A stretch of DNA of 64,000 nt, taken from the NCBI GenBank assembly GCA_019914945.1, contig CM034099.1:3782001-3846000 (forward strand), written 5' to 3'. Positions within the stretch are counted from its first letter, which is position 1, and the number at the start of each line of letters is the position of its first letter. Both the position numbers and the translations under genes were made by a program. Under the pieces are notes generated by a model that searched no databases, was not told where the DNA came from, and saw nothing but the letters and a program-made list of their open reading frames with translations. The DNA comes from Typha latifolia. Its lineage: Eukaryota; Streptophyta; Magnoliopsida; Poales; Typhaceae. Below are positions 11,917 to 24,589 of the stretch, in pieces.

Positions 11917-14900
11917 ATGGAAGCTGTGGGATGCAGAGTGCTCCATACAAATCCCTATCGGATTTATCTGAGAAATGCTTCAGAAATGTAAGTTATGTTT
12001 ATGCAATTTGTTCTTGAGTTCCTTTCTTTGCTTTTTAGAACTTCCAATGCTTTGCAGCCTCCGTTTCTTAAATCTTTTGAGATGTCTCCATATAAGAGGC
12101 TAATTGTATCACCAAAGTTCTTTAACAGCCTGTACTTGAGTATCTGAGATGGGAATTCATTTTACTTTGAATTTGTTTATCAGAATTTAAGAATTTAGAC
12201 ATATTTTTGTTTTGGTTTGACAAACAGAATTGTCTTCATTTTAACTATTAAGATCTTACTTTGTATGATATTTCAGGCCATGCTGTAGGATGAGAGGTTT
12301 TGGAGGTCATGTAGTATCGACCTTGCGATCTTCAGAAGTAAACTCAAATGGAAGCAATAGATCATTGGATTTAGTAGCATATCCATCTAATGCCCTAGGA
12401 AATGGATACGGTGGTTTTGCCACATCAAAGCTAAACATATCACATAAAAGACAGCTTCTAGTTGGGAAGGCCTATTCTTCTGCAGAAGCATACGTGTTTG
12501 ATGAAGAAGTTTCAGGGGTTATGTCAAGTGTTGCACATGAAAAGGTCGGAGTGCTGCTATTGAATCTTGGAGGTCCAGAGACCCTTCAGGATGTTCAGCC
12601 ATTTCTGTACAATTTATTTGCCGATCCGGTAAGTGATTATGGAATATCATGCTTCTGACTGGTAAAAACATAAAGATATGTTTTCTTCATCATTTTGTTT
12701 GGTGATGAAGATCAATTAACTAAGTTATAGGGAATTGAGGATATTTGAAATATATCATTTCCTGTTCCAGTTGCGATGCATAATCATATTATATTCATGT
12801 GAATAAACTATTTATCTTTGCATCATGTTGTGTTGGATGACCTGTAAATTTAGAGGGTCTTACATAGTGTGACCACAAGCTTGCAGACTCTGAAAATCTT
12901 GTCTAGCAGGGCATCTTATATCTAGGAGTACCATTTAATTCCAAATTATCATATCTGACACCCTGCAACAACAGGATATAATTCGACTTCCGAGGTTGTT
13001 CCGGTTTCTTCAGCGACCACTGGCCAAATTAATCTCTGTAGTTAGAGCTCCAAAGAGCAAAGAGGGTTATGCTGCTATTGGTGGTGGATCACCTTTACGA
13101 AAAATAACAGATGAGCAGGTATATGTTCCATCATTTGTTAGTACTCCTGCAAGGGCAGTCTTCCTTCCAAATTTCTTCTGGCAGATTGTGAATTTTTGTT
13201 GTTGATGTTAATATAAGGACATTGGCGCTCCTTATTTTGGAGATTGTACTAGTAGTCTAGGGAAATATCCCCTGGCTTGCTAATTTGGATAAAACTACTT
13301 CAGGCAGATGCATTGAAAGTAGCTCTAGAAGAGAAAAATTTACATGCAAATGTATATGTTGGAATGCGGTACTGGTATCCCTTCACTGAGGAAGCTGTTG
13401 ATCAGGTTAGTCTCTTTACTTTGTAAACCTGAGAGAATAGTCTTCTGGTCCTTTTATGGTTTTAATTTGATAATGAACTGTAATTTTAAGGCTAATTTCT
13501 ATTTGTTACTAATATCTATAAGTTCTAGAACAATGCTTGTTGCAAGTTTTGTTTAGTGCAGGATCAAAATAAACTTTTTAATCATGTATGAGCCTTTTTT
13601 GTTCTGTAGGGCCGTATTGTCAGTTACTCAGTTAATGTGCTTGCTTCTGTATGTGAATATGTTACTTTAAAAAAATATATATAAGATTGAATAATCTTGC
13701 AAAACTTGTTGAACGGTATATTGTCGTCCTTACAAATTCAGTTGACATTTTCCATGTATTCCCTCTTTATGGAGAGAAAAGATGAGTATGAAGTTACCCT
13801 GTGCAGTGCGAACACATCATTTATCAAACTATGACACTAATGATAGCTCCTTTTCCCCACATGCAATGACAGATAAAGAAGGATAAAATAACTAAGCTTG
13901 TTATCCTCCCACTTTACCCTCAATTCTCCATTTCAACGAGTGGGTCAAGCATCCGTGTTCTTCAGAACATTTTCAGGTACATACAGAGCTACCTTGTCGG
14001 GTTCTATCTTGATAATATGCTTATTTGCCTAGAAACTTACTCTTTGTGAGCCATATACAGGGAAGATTCTTACTTTGCTGGACTGCCAGTTTCCATCATT
14101 GAGTCGTGGTATCAGCGTGATGGCTATATCAGGTCAATGGCTGACTTAATAGAGAAAGAGATACTAAATTTCTCTAATCCTGAAGAGGTAATTCCTTTTT
14201 ATATGTCCCAACACTGCCATTATGTCCAATTTGTGGTGGTTGCTTGCAAAATCTTGTGCAATCAAATATATGAATGGGCCATACCCTTCTTTCTTATGCA
14301 AATAAATTTTATTGGCCGATCCTTTATTGTTCTCATATATATTTTGAGCAGACTTGATGCAGTCTAACATCTATAATATATAGTTATCTTTTTTCTGGTC
14401 AGTCACCAGTTTTTGCATCAAAATAAAGTTGAAATGATATGACAAGATGTTTGTTCCTTTGTCCAACTAAAAGGATGTGTGTCCCGACCTTTTTGTGGTA
14501 TTTATATTGATGCATGATTTTAATCCGTTTATTCTGGGGCTTGTATTGAGTCTTGAAGGGCTGCTGGAATTAATATGCATCATAATTCAGGAAGATCGTT
14601 TATATACTTCTCAAGTGTTGCAATTTCCATCTGGTTGTGGTCTTCTCATCTTTTCATTTTATATTTAGCAGCCCCTCTTTTTCTTTTTTGCATCTGAGTA
14701 TAGCTATACGATGGGACAGAAAACTATGATACATGACATAGTTGCCATCATGATGATGGTGACTGCAACTTTCCTTGGGGTTGCCAAAATGGACTCCCTA
14801 AATTAAGTGATCATTAGTAACATGAAGATATTTTACATTCACTGGCGGGATGGTAAAGGCTTGCCGTTCACGCCCTAGTTGCATATGTTTTAGTTGTGGA

Positions 14901-16574
14901 AACAGCCTCTCCGTACTGGCTTTAAGACTGCATCCATCTGATATATCATTGTTGGCTTTTAATTGTAGGTTATGGTATTCTTCAGTGCACATGGGGTTCC
15001 ACTAAGCTATGTTAAGGACGCAGGTGATCCTTACAGAGATCAGATGGAGGAGTGTATCACTTTGATCATGGATGAGTTAAAATTTCGAGGGATCTCCAAC
15101 AGCCACACTCTTGCTTATCAGGTATTGGATATAAAATTAGAGAGGTGTGTGTGTGTGTGTGTGTGTGTACAGAGAGGGAGAGAGAAAGAGAGTGAGGACA
15201 ACCTTTATATTAATTTTTTGCAAAAAAAAGACTTAGCAATCATCACCTTTTTAGATATTGAGTGCATTTTGGGGTTCTAGAATCCAGTCCTGAGTAGGTA
15301 GCATTTTTGGGTTAGTATTAGCAATCACAGCGCACAACCAAGTGTTAAAGAAGTGGTGAAACTTTTCACTTTTCTACAAGTTTTAACATAAAGTTTGTAG
15401 TCCAACTCATATATGTATACACACACAGACGCATATGTAATAATACGTGTGTGTATAAGGTGTCATATTTTAGGATCCACAGGAAAAGAACATAAGAAAA
15501 AAAATAGCAGTACATGTTTTCAGATGATAAAGTTGAGAGTTCTAGCAATTTTGATCTTTCTGAACTTCTTGACAGAGTCGAGTTGGTCCAGTTCAGTGGC
15601 TGAAACCTTACACCGATGAAGTGATAGTGGAGCTTGGTCAGAAAGGTGTAAAGAGTCTCCTGGCTGTTCCCGTGAGGTACATCTCAATTGAATGTCATTT
15701 CATGATATATATTTAGCTGTGTTTCCCTGTCAATAATCAGTAATCAATAATCACCATTTTGTTCCAATATGTAATCCACTGTAGTGTAAAGCTCAATCAT
15801 AAGATTTTTTTTTTTCAATAAATGGCTTACCCATATTCCTGTGATGTGCATGCCCCCTTTTTACGGTGGTGGTCGAACTGCATACAGTAAATGTATATAG
15901 TCTTGCCATTTCATCTCAATACCTCATAATCCTGATAGTGTCAACCTTTCTGCCTATACATGTTCTGTTGAATTTTGCCATGTGCTAGGATTCATTATCT
16001 GCAATCATCTGAATTAATCATTAGCATATATTCCTACGTAGGTACACTATGGCATTTTAGAACTGTCCAAGAGGCTACTGAAATTTTGAAGTAGTTGTTG
16101 CTTTAAATTATGCTGTTACATAATAATAGGTTCATCACTATTTACTTTAGAGCATTTGGTGATAACTTTAAATTATGAAAATATGTCATTCTCTTTTGCA
16201 CCATAAGTCCAATTGATTGTTGTCTTATAAATACTGACGCTGCTAATCCTGAATCCAGTTTCGTGAGCGAGCATATTGAGACTCTAGAAGAAATCGACAT
16301 GGAGTACAAGCATTTGGCTCTGGAGTCGGGCATTGAGAACTGGGGTAGGGTACCTGCTCTTGGTTGTACCTCTTCATTCATTTCAGATCTAGCCGATGCT
16401 GTCATTGAGGCCATCCCCTCTGCTTCTGCTATGTCACCTGCAAAGACTTGTCATACAGAATCCGACATGGACCCAGTGCAATATGCGATCAAAATGTTCT
16501 TCGGGTCAATCTTGGCCTTTGTGTTGCTGCTGTCACCAAAGCTGCTCTCTGCTTTCCGAAGTTCTCCATTTTGA
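11917..16574 (+). CDS. FC2: Ferrochelatase 2, chloroplast type with C-terminal LHC-like motif
   Basis: Ferrochelatase inserts Fe2+ into protoporphyrin IX, the last step of haem synthesis. Nine exons join in frame to 489 residues: 11917-11987, 12277-12628, 12975-13118, 13304-13405, 13873-13976, 14061-14187, 14969-15121, 15576-15676 and 16259-16574. The first ~90 residues look like a plastid transit region. The catalytic domain starts at [14 protein letters not shown]. The conserved active-site His is near residue 308 in [13 protein letters not shown] membrane segment with [17 protein letters not shown] ends the protein (about 453-489). This chlorophyll a/b-binding-like tail marks the FC2 type of photosynthetic tissue rather than FC1. 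The leader seems to be interrupted by an intron. A decayed copy of the last exon lies at 22223. Confidence 0.96.
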
Positions 16575-17377
16575 CATTTTCTTGAATTAGCAATTGAAAG
16601 GGTAGTGAGATTTGTAATAACAAACATCCTCATCCTTCTTTTCTTTTTTTCTTCAAAAGTATACGGGAGTGCAGTATAATCTGATGTTGCCTCACCATGA
16701 TACGGAAGAGAGATTCTTAATGGCATACTGATTATAGCGAACACTTGTGAGTCGTATGAGGCTTTTTGTACAGTAATATGCGTGCTTAATACTTTACAGT
16801 ATGCACCGACTCATATGTGATTTTATTTTTCGTGCTATTTCTGATGTGGGTTCGGTAGGGATCTCGAAGTATAAAGATAATTTATACCTTCTAGTCAATT
16901 CGCGATACATTCAGCAGGTGGCTATTCTACCTAGAGAGATACACTTTCTCAGTATTTCCGAGCAACTCCGGGATATTGTCTTTAGTTATATATAGCATAA
17001 GATGGTAAAAGCGTTTGATGAAAGTATATAAAGAGCTGGAGTCTGATACTATCTCCTCTCTACCTTGAGAAGAGAAAGTGAGATGAGGTAAAATTAGAAA
17101 AATTAGGTAGCATTTAGAGAAGAGGAGAAATTTATTTATATATAAAATTTCCGTATACTCTCACGAGTGCATTCATGGTGGTGACCAAATGGGGCCTTTT
17201 GACCTTTGCTTGTCCTAACTCCTATCGATATAGTTTATCACCCTCAATTATTATTACCTGATCAATATAAAGCCCGATCCAGTAAATTAGAAGTGAGATA
17301 TATTAGCCCAATCCAATAATGCCAGTCTCGGGCTTTATTGAAAATATATTAGCCCAATCCAATAACTTCATTGACCC

Positions 17378-17582
17378 TTAGTATGGGCCCAACAAACCAA
17401 CTTCTCGTGGGCATTCTTGTCATTCCACCCTACGAAGTAATATATTAACTCTAGGGTTTATTGAGATCGCGCTATAAACTATAAAGCGGCATATTAGGGT
17501 TTCCGGAGCCGCCCCAAGCTACTACACCTTCGAATCTCAATCGGAGAGAGGAAAAGGAGATCCATTCGCAGCTTCATCTCCG
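17378..17582 (+). promoter_or_regulatory. eL28 promoter and leader exon
   Basis: The stretch contains a site II-type element (TGGGCC inside GTATGGGCCCAAC, 17384-17389), two TAGGGTTT boxes (about 17452 and 17495) and TATA-like ATAAACTATAAAG. All are typical of plant ribosomal protein promoters. The leader exon ends at the donor CTCCG|GTAAGATC (17582/17583). The leader intron ends at TCTGCAG (17854), five bases before the ATG. The element order and spacing are kept in the second copy at 23035-23203. Confidence 0.75.
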
Positions 17583-17859
17583 GTAAGATCAAATAACCAC
17601 TGAGATATCCAATATACTACTTAAGTTTGGTCGTTCGCGTTTGATAAGATCTTTGATTACTTGTAAAACTGTCCTCTTATTTTGTGAGGGTTTTAATAGA
17701 AATAGATATGTTACACTGATGAATTTTCTTTTTACGCCAATTTAAGGTTTGTTGAACCATTTATTCCAGTAGAAGATTCGACTTTTACGATCGTTTCTCG
17801 TTTCATTGTACTGAACGAGATCTAAATCCTGGTGTTTATTTTCACTCTCTGCAGTCGAA

Positions 17860-20425
17860 ATGGCAACAGTCCCTGGCCCGCTTATCTGGGAGATTGTGAA
17901 GAAAAATAACGCCTTTTTAGTGAAGCAGTTTGGCAATGGAAATGCAAAGGTGCAGTTTAGCAAGGAACCGAACAATCTGTATAATGTTAACTCATACACT
18001 CACTCGGGTGAGAAATTTCAAGATCTTTTTATTTTTTTAGGTCGAATGTTTTACGTATGTTTGGTGTACTAGTAGTTGATGATGGACCTGAAAAAAAAAT
18101 TTAGGTTTGGCAAACAAGAAGACCGTGATAATTCAATCAGGAGGTAAGGACCTTTCCGTGGTTCTTGCAACCACTAAGACAAAGAAGCAAAACAAGCCCA
18201 GCAGCTTGTATCACAAGTCTGTCATGAAAAAGGAGTTCCGAAAGATGGCTAAGGCAGTGAAGAACCAGGTACGGGCATTTGTTTTCAGATAGAGTTCTTT
18301 AAAATTCTTGTGCCATGAACTTCTATGATTTTATGTATTTTTGGATTGACATGTCTATATGTTGTTGGTAAATATTGTATAAAACTGTCCATATCAAGTA
18401 TGAAGGGGAATGCTGATTACTGCCAATCGAGAATCAGCTATTAGTCTATTTAATTGCTGAGTTTATTCTGTTTCTGGTGAATGAAGTCATTGAAGACTGT
18501 TGACTTAAAAGTTGTAGGATTTTTTGTTATTGTTTTTGTTGTTTCTGTTTCATATTTACATGCAGAAGGATGCTATGAGCATGTTACAGGTTGTAGTAGC
18601 TTAAGAACAGCAAGCTAATTTCACTGTGACACCACATCATGGTTCCACTGCAAACGCACTTACCTTGGAAGTATATTTTCTCAGCAATAGCTTCTCGCTT
18701 GCTTATGTGAAGATCTCACTTGTTTTGTATATGATGTGAAAACATTTTTCAAGTAATAGACATATGTGTAAACTTTTGGCTTTCCCTTATCAAATTTCCA
18801 TGTGATCTATTCATCTTAGTCGTACCCATATTGATCCTTTGCTTGGCAAATAGTATATGCTGTTTGATTCATATATTTGAATTTAAGCAATTTTTTGTTT
18901 TGTAGATGGTGTGAATTTCATGTGTGGTCTTCAACGTATTAAAAAGCGGCCATGGCGGCTAGACTGCCTGGGCGAACTTGGCAGGCCGCCAAGTTGCATA
19001 GCGGGCCGAGTGGCCCGTTGTAGCAATGGATTTGGACATAGGGTCGAATTTTGACTATTCGTTAACCCGTTAACCATTTTATCAAACTAACCCAATTGTT
19101 TTTCTCTCCTCACTATCGATATGAGCCCTAAAAATTTACTCTTTGATCGCCTCCCTCCCTCAACCTCCCTCGGTTGTCTCCCTTTCTCAATCATCTCCTA
19201 GCGGTAGCGAGAAGTCTATGACAGCAAGCAAGTATAACCGGCGGGCAGCGAAGGCTTGAAGGCTTTGAGCAGCGGCAGCAAGTGAATGACAGTTGCAATC
19301 GAACGGTGATTTTTTGAAGTTGTGGATTGCCGATTGCTTCATCTCCTCTCTTTTTTCTTCTTTTCTCTCTCTGACATTGAAACCACCAACTATTTTTGTG
19401 TATTCTTTCGCTGTGCTTTAACTGGTGGGAGAGAGTGGTAGGAAAGAGAGAGGCCATGTGGGAAAGAGAGGCGGCGTGCTCTAATGTTAACATTGGAAAC
19501 CACTGAACATTGGAAACCACCAACTATTAATACATTTAATTCAAATTGTGGTAATATATTATTAAGATGTTAATGAAATATGTATACATATTTGTGAATT
19601 ACAAATTTGTAATTTATTATTTTTATGGTTGTGAATTGCATTATTAACATTTTATAATGCCATATTAGTGTGTGTGTGTGTATTATATCATATAGAATTA
19701 TAATTTTTTTTATAAATATGAAAATTGCTAGACCACCTTGGCTCCTGCTTTCTGCCTACACTGTCTTTCTAAAGTGGTGTATAAGGGACTTGGTAATGTT
19801 GCTTTGGTTTTTTTATTTTGGCCCTGTTAGGTTATATGCTGATAGTATTTTGGTTGATAGGGAGCTATCTGCTGTAGCTGAAAACTCTCTACAGGTTACT
19901 TTGTTTTGTTAACTTCTATCTTGGGATGGAAGTTAGTTTTTAAGTTTCAATGTAATAGGATTGTGACTTATATTTGAATTTAAACATGTAATCTTTTTTA
20001 ATCATTATCCATCACCTATCAATGATCACTGACACTGCAGTTCATCTTGAATTTAGGGACACAACTCAGTGTACAAGTCCTATCTCTTTGCTGACCTCAT
20101 CATGTATAATGTATAATCTTAGCTAAATCGTAGTTAATGATGTTTTCTCGCTGCAGCATTTATTTCCTTTGTACTATGCTCGTGCAATGTCTCATCCCTG
20201 GTCATGATCCGCAACAGGCCTCCTGTTATTGGGCATATATTGTTATGTGTGTTAATTTTATAAATCTGTAGTAATTTTGTGTTAATTTTTCCTCAGGTGA
20301 CTGACAACAACTACCGTCCAGATCTTACTAAAGCAGCTCTTGCAAGGCTAAGTGCTGTGCACCGTAGCCTTATGGTCTCCAAGTCTGGTGCTAAGAAGAG
20401 GAACAGGCAGGCTGCTAAAGTATAA
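17860..20425 (+). CDS. RPL28: 60S ribosomal protein eL28
   Basis: This is a protein of the large cytosolic ribosomal subunit. Three coding exons, 17860-18007, 18105-18268 and 20297-20425, encode 146 residues, close to the usual plant length (about 143). Family marks are [20 protein letters not shown] at the start, [10 protein letters not shown], then [16 protein letters not shown], and a basic tail ending KRNRQAAKV. Intron 2 is about 2 kb, much longer than intron 1, and contains about 1.1 kb between 13 bp direct repeats that the second block copy lacks. The promoter carries site II and telo-box-like elements. The second genomic copy has lost all coding exons, so this is the only working eL28 in the window. 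Confidence 0.97.
18887..19983. other. Extra 1.1 kb in eL28 intron 2, absent from the second copy
   Basis: TATTTGAATTTAA occurs at 18874-18886 and again at 19971-19983. Copy B has a single related site near 27380 and joins the outer flanks directly. Inside is a GC-rich stretch from about 18937 (GCGGCCATGGCGGCTAG) to about 19500 that looks unlike the intron around it and may be transposon-derived. Insertion in A with a target duplication, or deletion in B by recombination between the repeats, would both explain this. Confidence 0.6.
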
Positions 20426-21474
20426 TAAGTAACTAAACTTGGTTGATTGTGATGATCTTGTGCGTCTATTGGCTGTTTCATTTTTACTCTAATTTGTCAG
20501 TTTAAGACTTTTTTATTAGAACTGTAAGACTGCTTCCATCTTTTGTCTGCGAATGTTAATCCAAGATTTTGGTTTTGTGGATGATGATGATAGTGCGTCT
20601 CTTAAAACCCAGTCTGGATCATGCAATGCTGTGAGAATGTGCTTCTGCTGTTATATAACTAGTTGTCCAGTATATTCCTTACAAGAGATTGATAGTTTAT
20701 TAATGTTCAATTGCTTTAAACAAATGGGCACAATAGGGTGAATCTATCTCATTGCTTGTGATCTCTCAGCTACCTCTTGTTGAATTTCTGTTGGTATGAC
20801 TTTTTTGGTATGCAAGTTTCACACCTTCTATTGGAGATGATGAAAATATATTATGTTATTTTATAACTAGTTAGGGGCATCTTTGTCTCTTGACTGCTTG
20901 TCTGCATTTTTCTCTGCACAGTTGTTGGCTAGCATAACTCTCTCTCTCTCTCTCATTTTCTTCACCTACAACAAACATTACTAATATCCAATGCCATCAA
21001 ATTTCGAGTTTTTAATGATATTTTGAGTTCGTATTTGAAAACAGAAGTTCGTTCAGCAATAGGGTTTTGAAAATTCTGAAATGTAGTATCTACCCGCTTG
21101 GTTTTTTATTTGATTAACAATCGTGGATCCAAATAACTAAAAGCTTCATTTACATGTCTAGTGTACCCTTGCTGCAGTCAATGAACAACAATTTCCAGTA
21201 GAGAATTTTCTTCACTCTAGAAAGTATTAACAAAAGAATTAGAAGAAACTTAAACAAGAACTCTTCAACTCACGCGGGACCCACAAGAGACAAATAACAA
21301 AATAAACAAAATAGCTGTCTCGCAACTACTTTCCAGACTTCTAACTACAGGCAGCTGCCCGCTCAACAAACTACTGCTCGAATCTATAAAAACCCCTCCC
21401 AAATCCTATTCCAGTCCTCATTCAAAAATTCTCTCTCTCGTCTCTCTTCCTCCCAAACCCCAGCCCTAGTCGCA

Positions 21475-21660
21475 ATGGCCGGCGTTGATTATAAGTTTCT
21501 CTCCGTCCTCATTGCGGTTCTGGCCATGGCTTCCCTCTCCGCCGCCGCAGAAGCACCTGCGCCGAGCCCCACATCCGGCGGGATGGCTCTCTCCTCGCCG
21601 CTCGCTGCTGCTGTTCTCTGCTCCGTCGCTGCGTTGCTCTTCGGATCCCTCCGCCACTGA
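21475..21660 (+). CDS. Arabinogalactan peptide (AG-peptide), copy A
   Basis: This intronless gene encodes a 61-residue secreted precursor. It has a signal peptide of about 25 residues ending SAAAEA, a very short mature part with the Hyp-glycosylation motif APAPSPTS (27-34), and a hydrophobic C-terminus (AAAVLCSVAALLFGSL) of the kind replaced by a GPI anchor. That layout is typical of plant AG-peptides. The mature peptide would be attached to the outer face of the plasma membrane, with the prolines hydroxylated and glycosylated. The 3' flank is conserved with copy B. It is clearly paralogous to 28689-28877. Confidence 0.9.
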   Translation: MAGVDYKFLSVLIAVLAMASLSAAAEAPAPSPTSGGMALSSPLAAAVLCSVAALLFGSLRH

Positions 21661-22222
21661 TGGATCCGACGGCTGCGATCCGGATCTCGCCCTCTCTTGG
21701 GATCTGACGGCTTCTGGTGGTTATTTGTCTAGGCGTTACATATTACCATATTCTTCTTTGCTTCCTTCTTGTTCTACCGCATTGTTTGATTTGATGTTAT
21801 TCTAAGGTTTCTGTCGAACCGTTCATTCTATCTCTATGAGACCCTATGTACCTGTATGATTCGATGCTTGTGCTCCTAGTCGTTCATTCGCATTGTATGA
21901 TTCTTTCTCTTGTTTTTCCTTTTGAATAAAAGTTATCTCCTTTCTCTATTCTTTTCTTCAAACATTCCTCTCGCCACCCCCAACACCGACCTAGCTTTTG
22001 CTTACGAGGTGCTTGGTGGTGGGGGGAGGCTCTCCTTCCTCCTCTCATCTAGGATCGCTAGGTGGAGAGGGGGAGTTTTTGGCCCCTCCGGTAGCTCCAA
22101 ATCTAGCCTTCCCCTCTTTGGTTGCCTTTAGTGACATACAAAGGCGATCGTTGTGGGTTTCATTGATCTGTTGATCTTTATTTATGTCATATAAATACTC
22201 ACGCTGCTAATCCTGAATCCAG

Positions 22223-22450
22223 TTTCGTGAGCTAGCAAATTGAGACTCTGGAAGAAGTCGACATTGAATACAAGCATTCTGGCTCTAGACTCTAAGAGTC
22301 ATTTGCTGTACCTCTTCGTTCATTTCAGATCTAGCAGATGGTGTTATATGGAATCCAACATGGACCCAGTGCAATATGCAATCAAAATGTTCTTCGTGTC
22401 AATCTTGGCCTTCCGAAAGCTCTCCATTTCGGCCTTCTCAATTAAAAGAG
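22223..22450 (+). pseudogene. Decayed copy of the ferrochelatase 2 last exon
   Basis: The sequence follows FC2 exon 9 (16259-16574) from the intron acceptor onward. The fourth codon region now reads GTG AGC TAG, an in-frame stop, and deletions remove the [10 protein letters not shown] and SAMSPAKT parts. The LHC-like stretch [12 protein letters not shown] is still readable. No other FC2 exon is present in copy B, so this never was a full gene copy. Confidence 0.92.
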
Positions 22451-23034
22451 TAGTGAGTTTTGCTAATAACACTAGGTGCGTAAGATATATCATCTGAATT
22501 GTTAGCATTAGCAATAGTGATTATAGCGTAACACTGTTGTGATTCGGCATCAAGCTTTTTGTATAGCAAAACGCCAAGCTTTTTTTTATGTTTCATTCTA
22601 TTTCTGATGTGGGTTCGGTAGAGATCTCAAAGTATGAAGAGAATTCCTACCATCGTGATACGTGCAGCAGTAAGATACATTTTCTCAGTACTTCCGAGCA
22701 CTCCCGGGTATGGGTCTTTGGTTAAATGTAGGATAAGATGGTAAAATTGTTTGATGAAAATATATAAAAAGACAAATACTTTAAAAACCCTCTAGAATTT
22801 AGAGTTATACCAGTCATAACTAGGAGATAGATTTTAATTTTAATTTGATTAGTTATCTCTATATGTTATAAGATTTTAATTTAAATCGAATATTAAATTA
22901 ATGACATATATACTCTCAAAAGTGCATTCATAGTAGTGACCAGATGGGGGCTTTTTAATCCGATCCAGTAATTTAGACTGAAAATTATATAGCCCGATCC
23001 AATAATGTTAGGCTTGGGCTTCATTGGCCCTTAG

Positions 23035-23340
23035 TATGGGCCCAACAAACCAACTTCTCGTGGGCATTCTTGTCATTCCATCCGATAAAGTATAATAGAT
23101 TAACTCCAGGGTTTATGAGGGTCTCCGGAGCCGCCCAAGCTGCTACACCTTCGGAGCTTAATCGGAGAGACGAATAGGAAATTCATTCGCAGTTTCATCT
23201 CTGGTAAGATCAAATTCCCACGCAGATCTCCGATGGAATGCTAAGTTTGGTCGTTTGTGTTTGATAAGATCTTTGATTACTAGTAACCCTTTCCTCTTAT
23301 TTTGTGAGGGTTTGAGTAGAAATTGGATATGTTATATTGA
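23035..23340 (+). pseudogene. Promoter, leader exon and start of leader intron of a second eL28 copy
   Basis: The stretch aligns with 17380-17710. The TGGGCC site, the CTTCTCGTGGGCATTCTTGT segment, an AGGGTTT box, the CCGGAGCCGCCC leader and the donor CTCTG|GTAAGATC (23203/23204) are all retained. The coding exons that should follow are missing. The next recognisable gene downstream on the same strand is ABCI1. Confidence 0.88.
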
Positions 23341-23349
23341 GATATTCAT

Positions 23350-24580
23350 AGTAAGAAATGGGATTTAATTTTTCACTTTACTCTGTAGGCTGATGATAAC
23401 AACACATGAAAAGATCCTCCATAATATGTCTTAGATATTCATAGTTTAGATGAAATAATTTTCTTTACGTGCCTGCTAAGACAGTTGTGATTGTATTCAT
23501 CAGGATGTTGGTGTTATCTACTTATCTTCATGTACTTCTTTTGGATATTAATTGAGCCTCACAGGTGTTAGTTTTCCTTTTCTTGCGCTGACGAAAAATA
23601 TTTTCAGTTTCATAATAAGCATTTATGCTAAAGTTCCAAATTTGTAAATCACACAGTAAAGTCTGTAGATTCCACTCCATTGCATGATCTAAGTAGGGCT
23701 TGTAGACTGTAGAGTTTCTAGGTTCCATGCAATGTACCCAAAATATCAGACTTTGTTTTCTCCTTTGATATTATGAAGGTATCAATGGTTAAAGCTTCCA
23801 ACTAATTAAGATTTTACTATAAACATAGGAGTACTAAATTTTGATCTGTATTCAAATTGGTTTAAATGTTGGGGTCGATAAGTCTTGAGTTCTTTGTTCT
23901 CTCAGGAAATTATATATCTAAGCCACTACTGCTACCAAACCTTGGAGCTCCACAGTTGCGTTTGTTATTTCTTTCAAACAATAGTATCACTAGCACAATC
24001 TCATCAACATTGCACAATCAACTACAGTCCTTCAATCCACTGGTTTGAAAATCGGTTGGCAGAGCAATTAAACCCATCTAGTGCAACCTAATACTTAGAT
24101 GCAGACAATTTCTGCATGTTGTATCGTAGACAATGACTATTCACCACCCTATAACACCCTAGTCCCAAGGCTCAGGTTTTGAAAAGCCAAACCTGAAATC
24201 TCATAAGACAACCTGCAGCATAATGAATGAGTCTGGCCCAGCCCAATAATCAAATGCAGAAAATTTATGCATGCCAAACTACAAGGAATCACCATTCATC
24301 ATCTTGGACACCCTATTAGATTGGGTTGAACCGAACCCACTTGCATAAACCAAGGCTCAGCTCGGCCCATAAGAACCCCTAGTTAGACCTCTTAGGCCTT
24401 AGAGCAATGATGGAAGTGGAAGTGGAAGTGGGAGCCAGGTAAAGCTCAAGGCTAAGCGGAGGCGATTCACAGTTTTTGGAGAAGTAGCGATGGGTCCTCA
24501 TCTTAAGTTGTTTGATGCAAGTTTTCAGAGTCTTGAGAGTTAGATACAGGGGAACCATCGCAAAAATTCTAGCAATCGAT
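23350..24580. other. Unmatched sequence between the eL28 remnant and ABCI1 leader
   Basis: No coding exon was recognised. A short imperfect direct repeat (ATGCAGACAATTTCTGCATG near 24098 and ATGCAGAAAATTTATGCATG near 24255) and many short lineage-type repeats suggest old transposon debris. Confidence 0.45.
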
Positions 24581-24589
24581 TAGTCTCTA

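Larger units (their letters stand above)
16205..21890 (+). repeat. Duplicated block, copy A (FC2 end - eL28 - AG-peptide)
   Basis: This block matches 22165-29090 in the same order and orientation. Shared parts are the end of FC2 with its 3' flank, the eL28 promoter and leader, the downstream half of eL28 intron 2 and its 3' flank, and the whole AG-peptide gene with flanks. Copy A holds the working eL28. Block ends are approximate and were set by where matching stops. Confidence 0.9.

Noticed and set aside
20570..20640. Possible C/D-box snoRNA downstream of eL28 (GATGATGATAG resembles a C box)
   Set aside because: No convincing D box or terminal stem was found, and copy B does not preserve a C/D pair.
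22223..22450. A second functional ferrochelatase gene
   Set aside because: Only the last exon is present, with an in-frame TAG and internal deletions.
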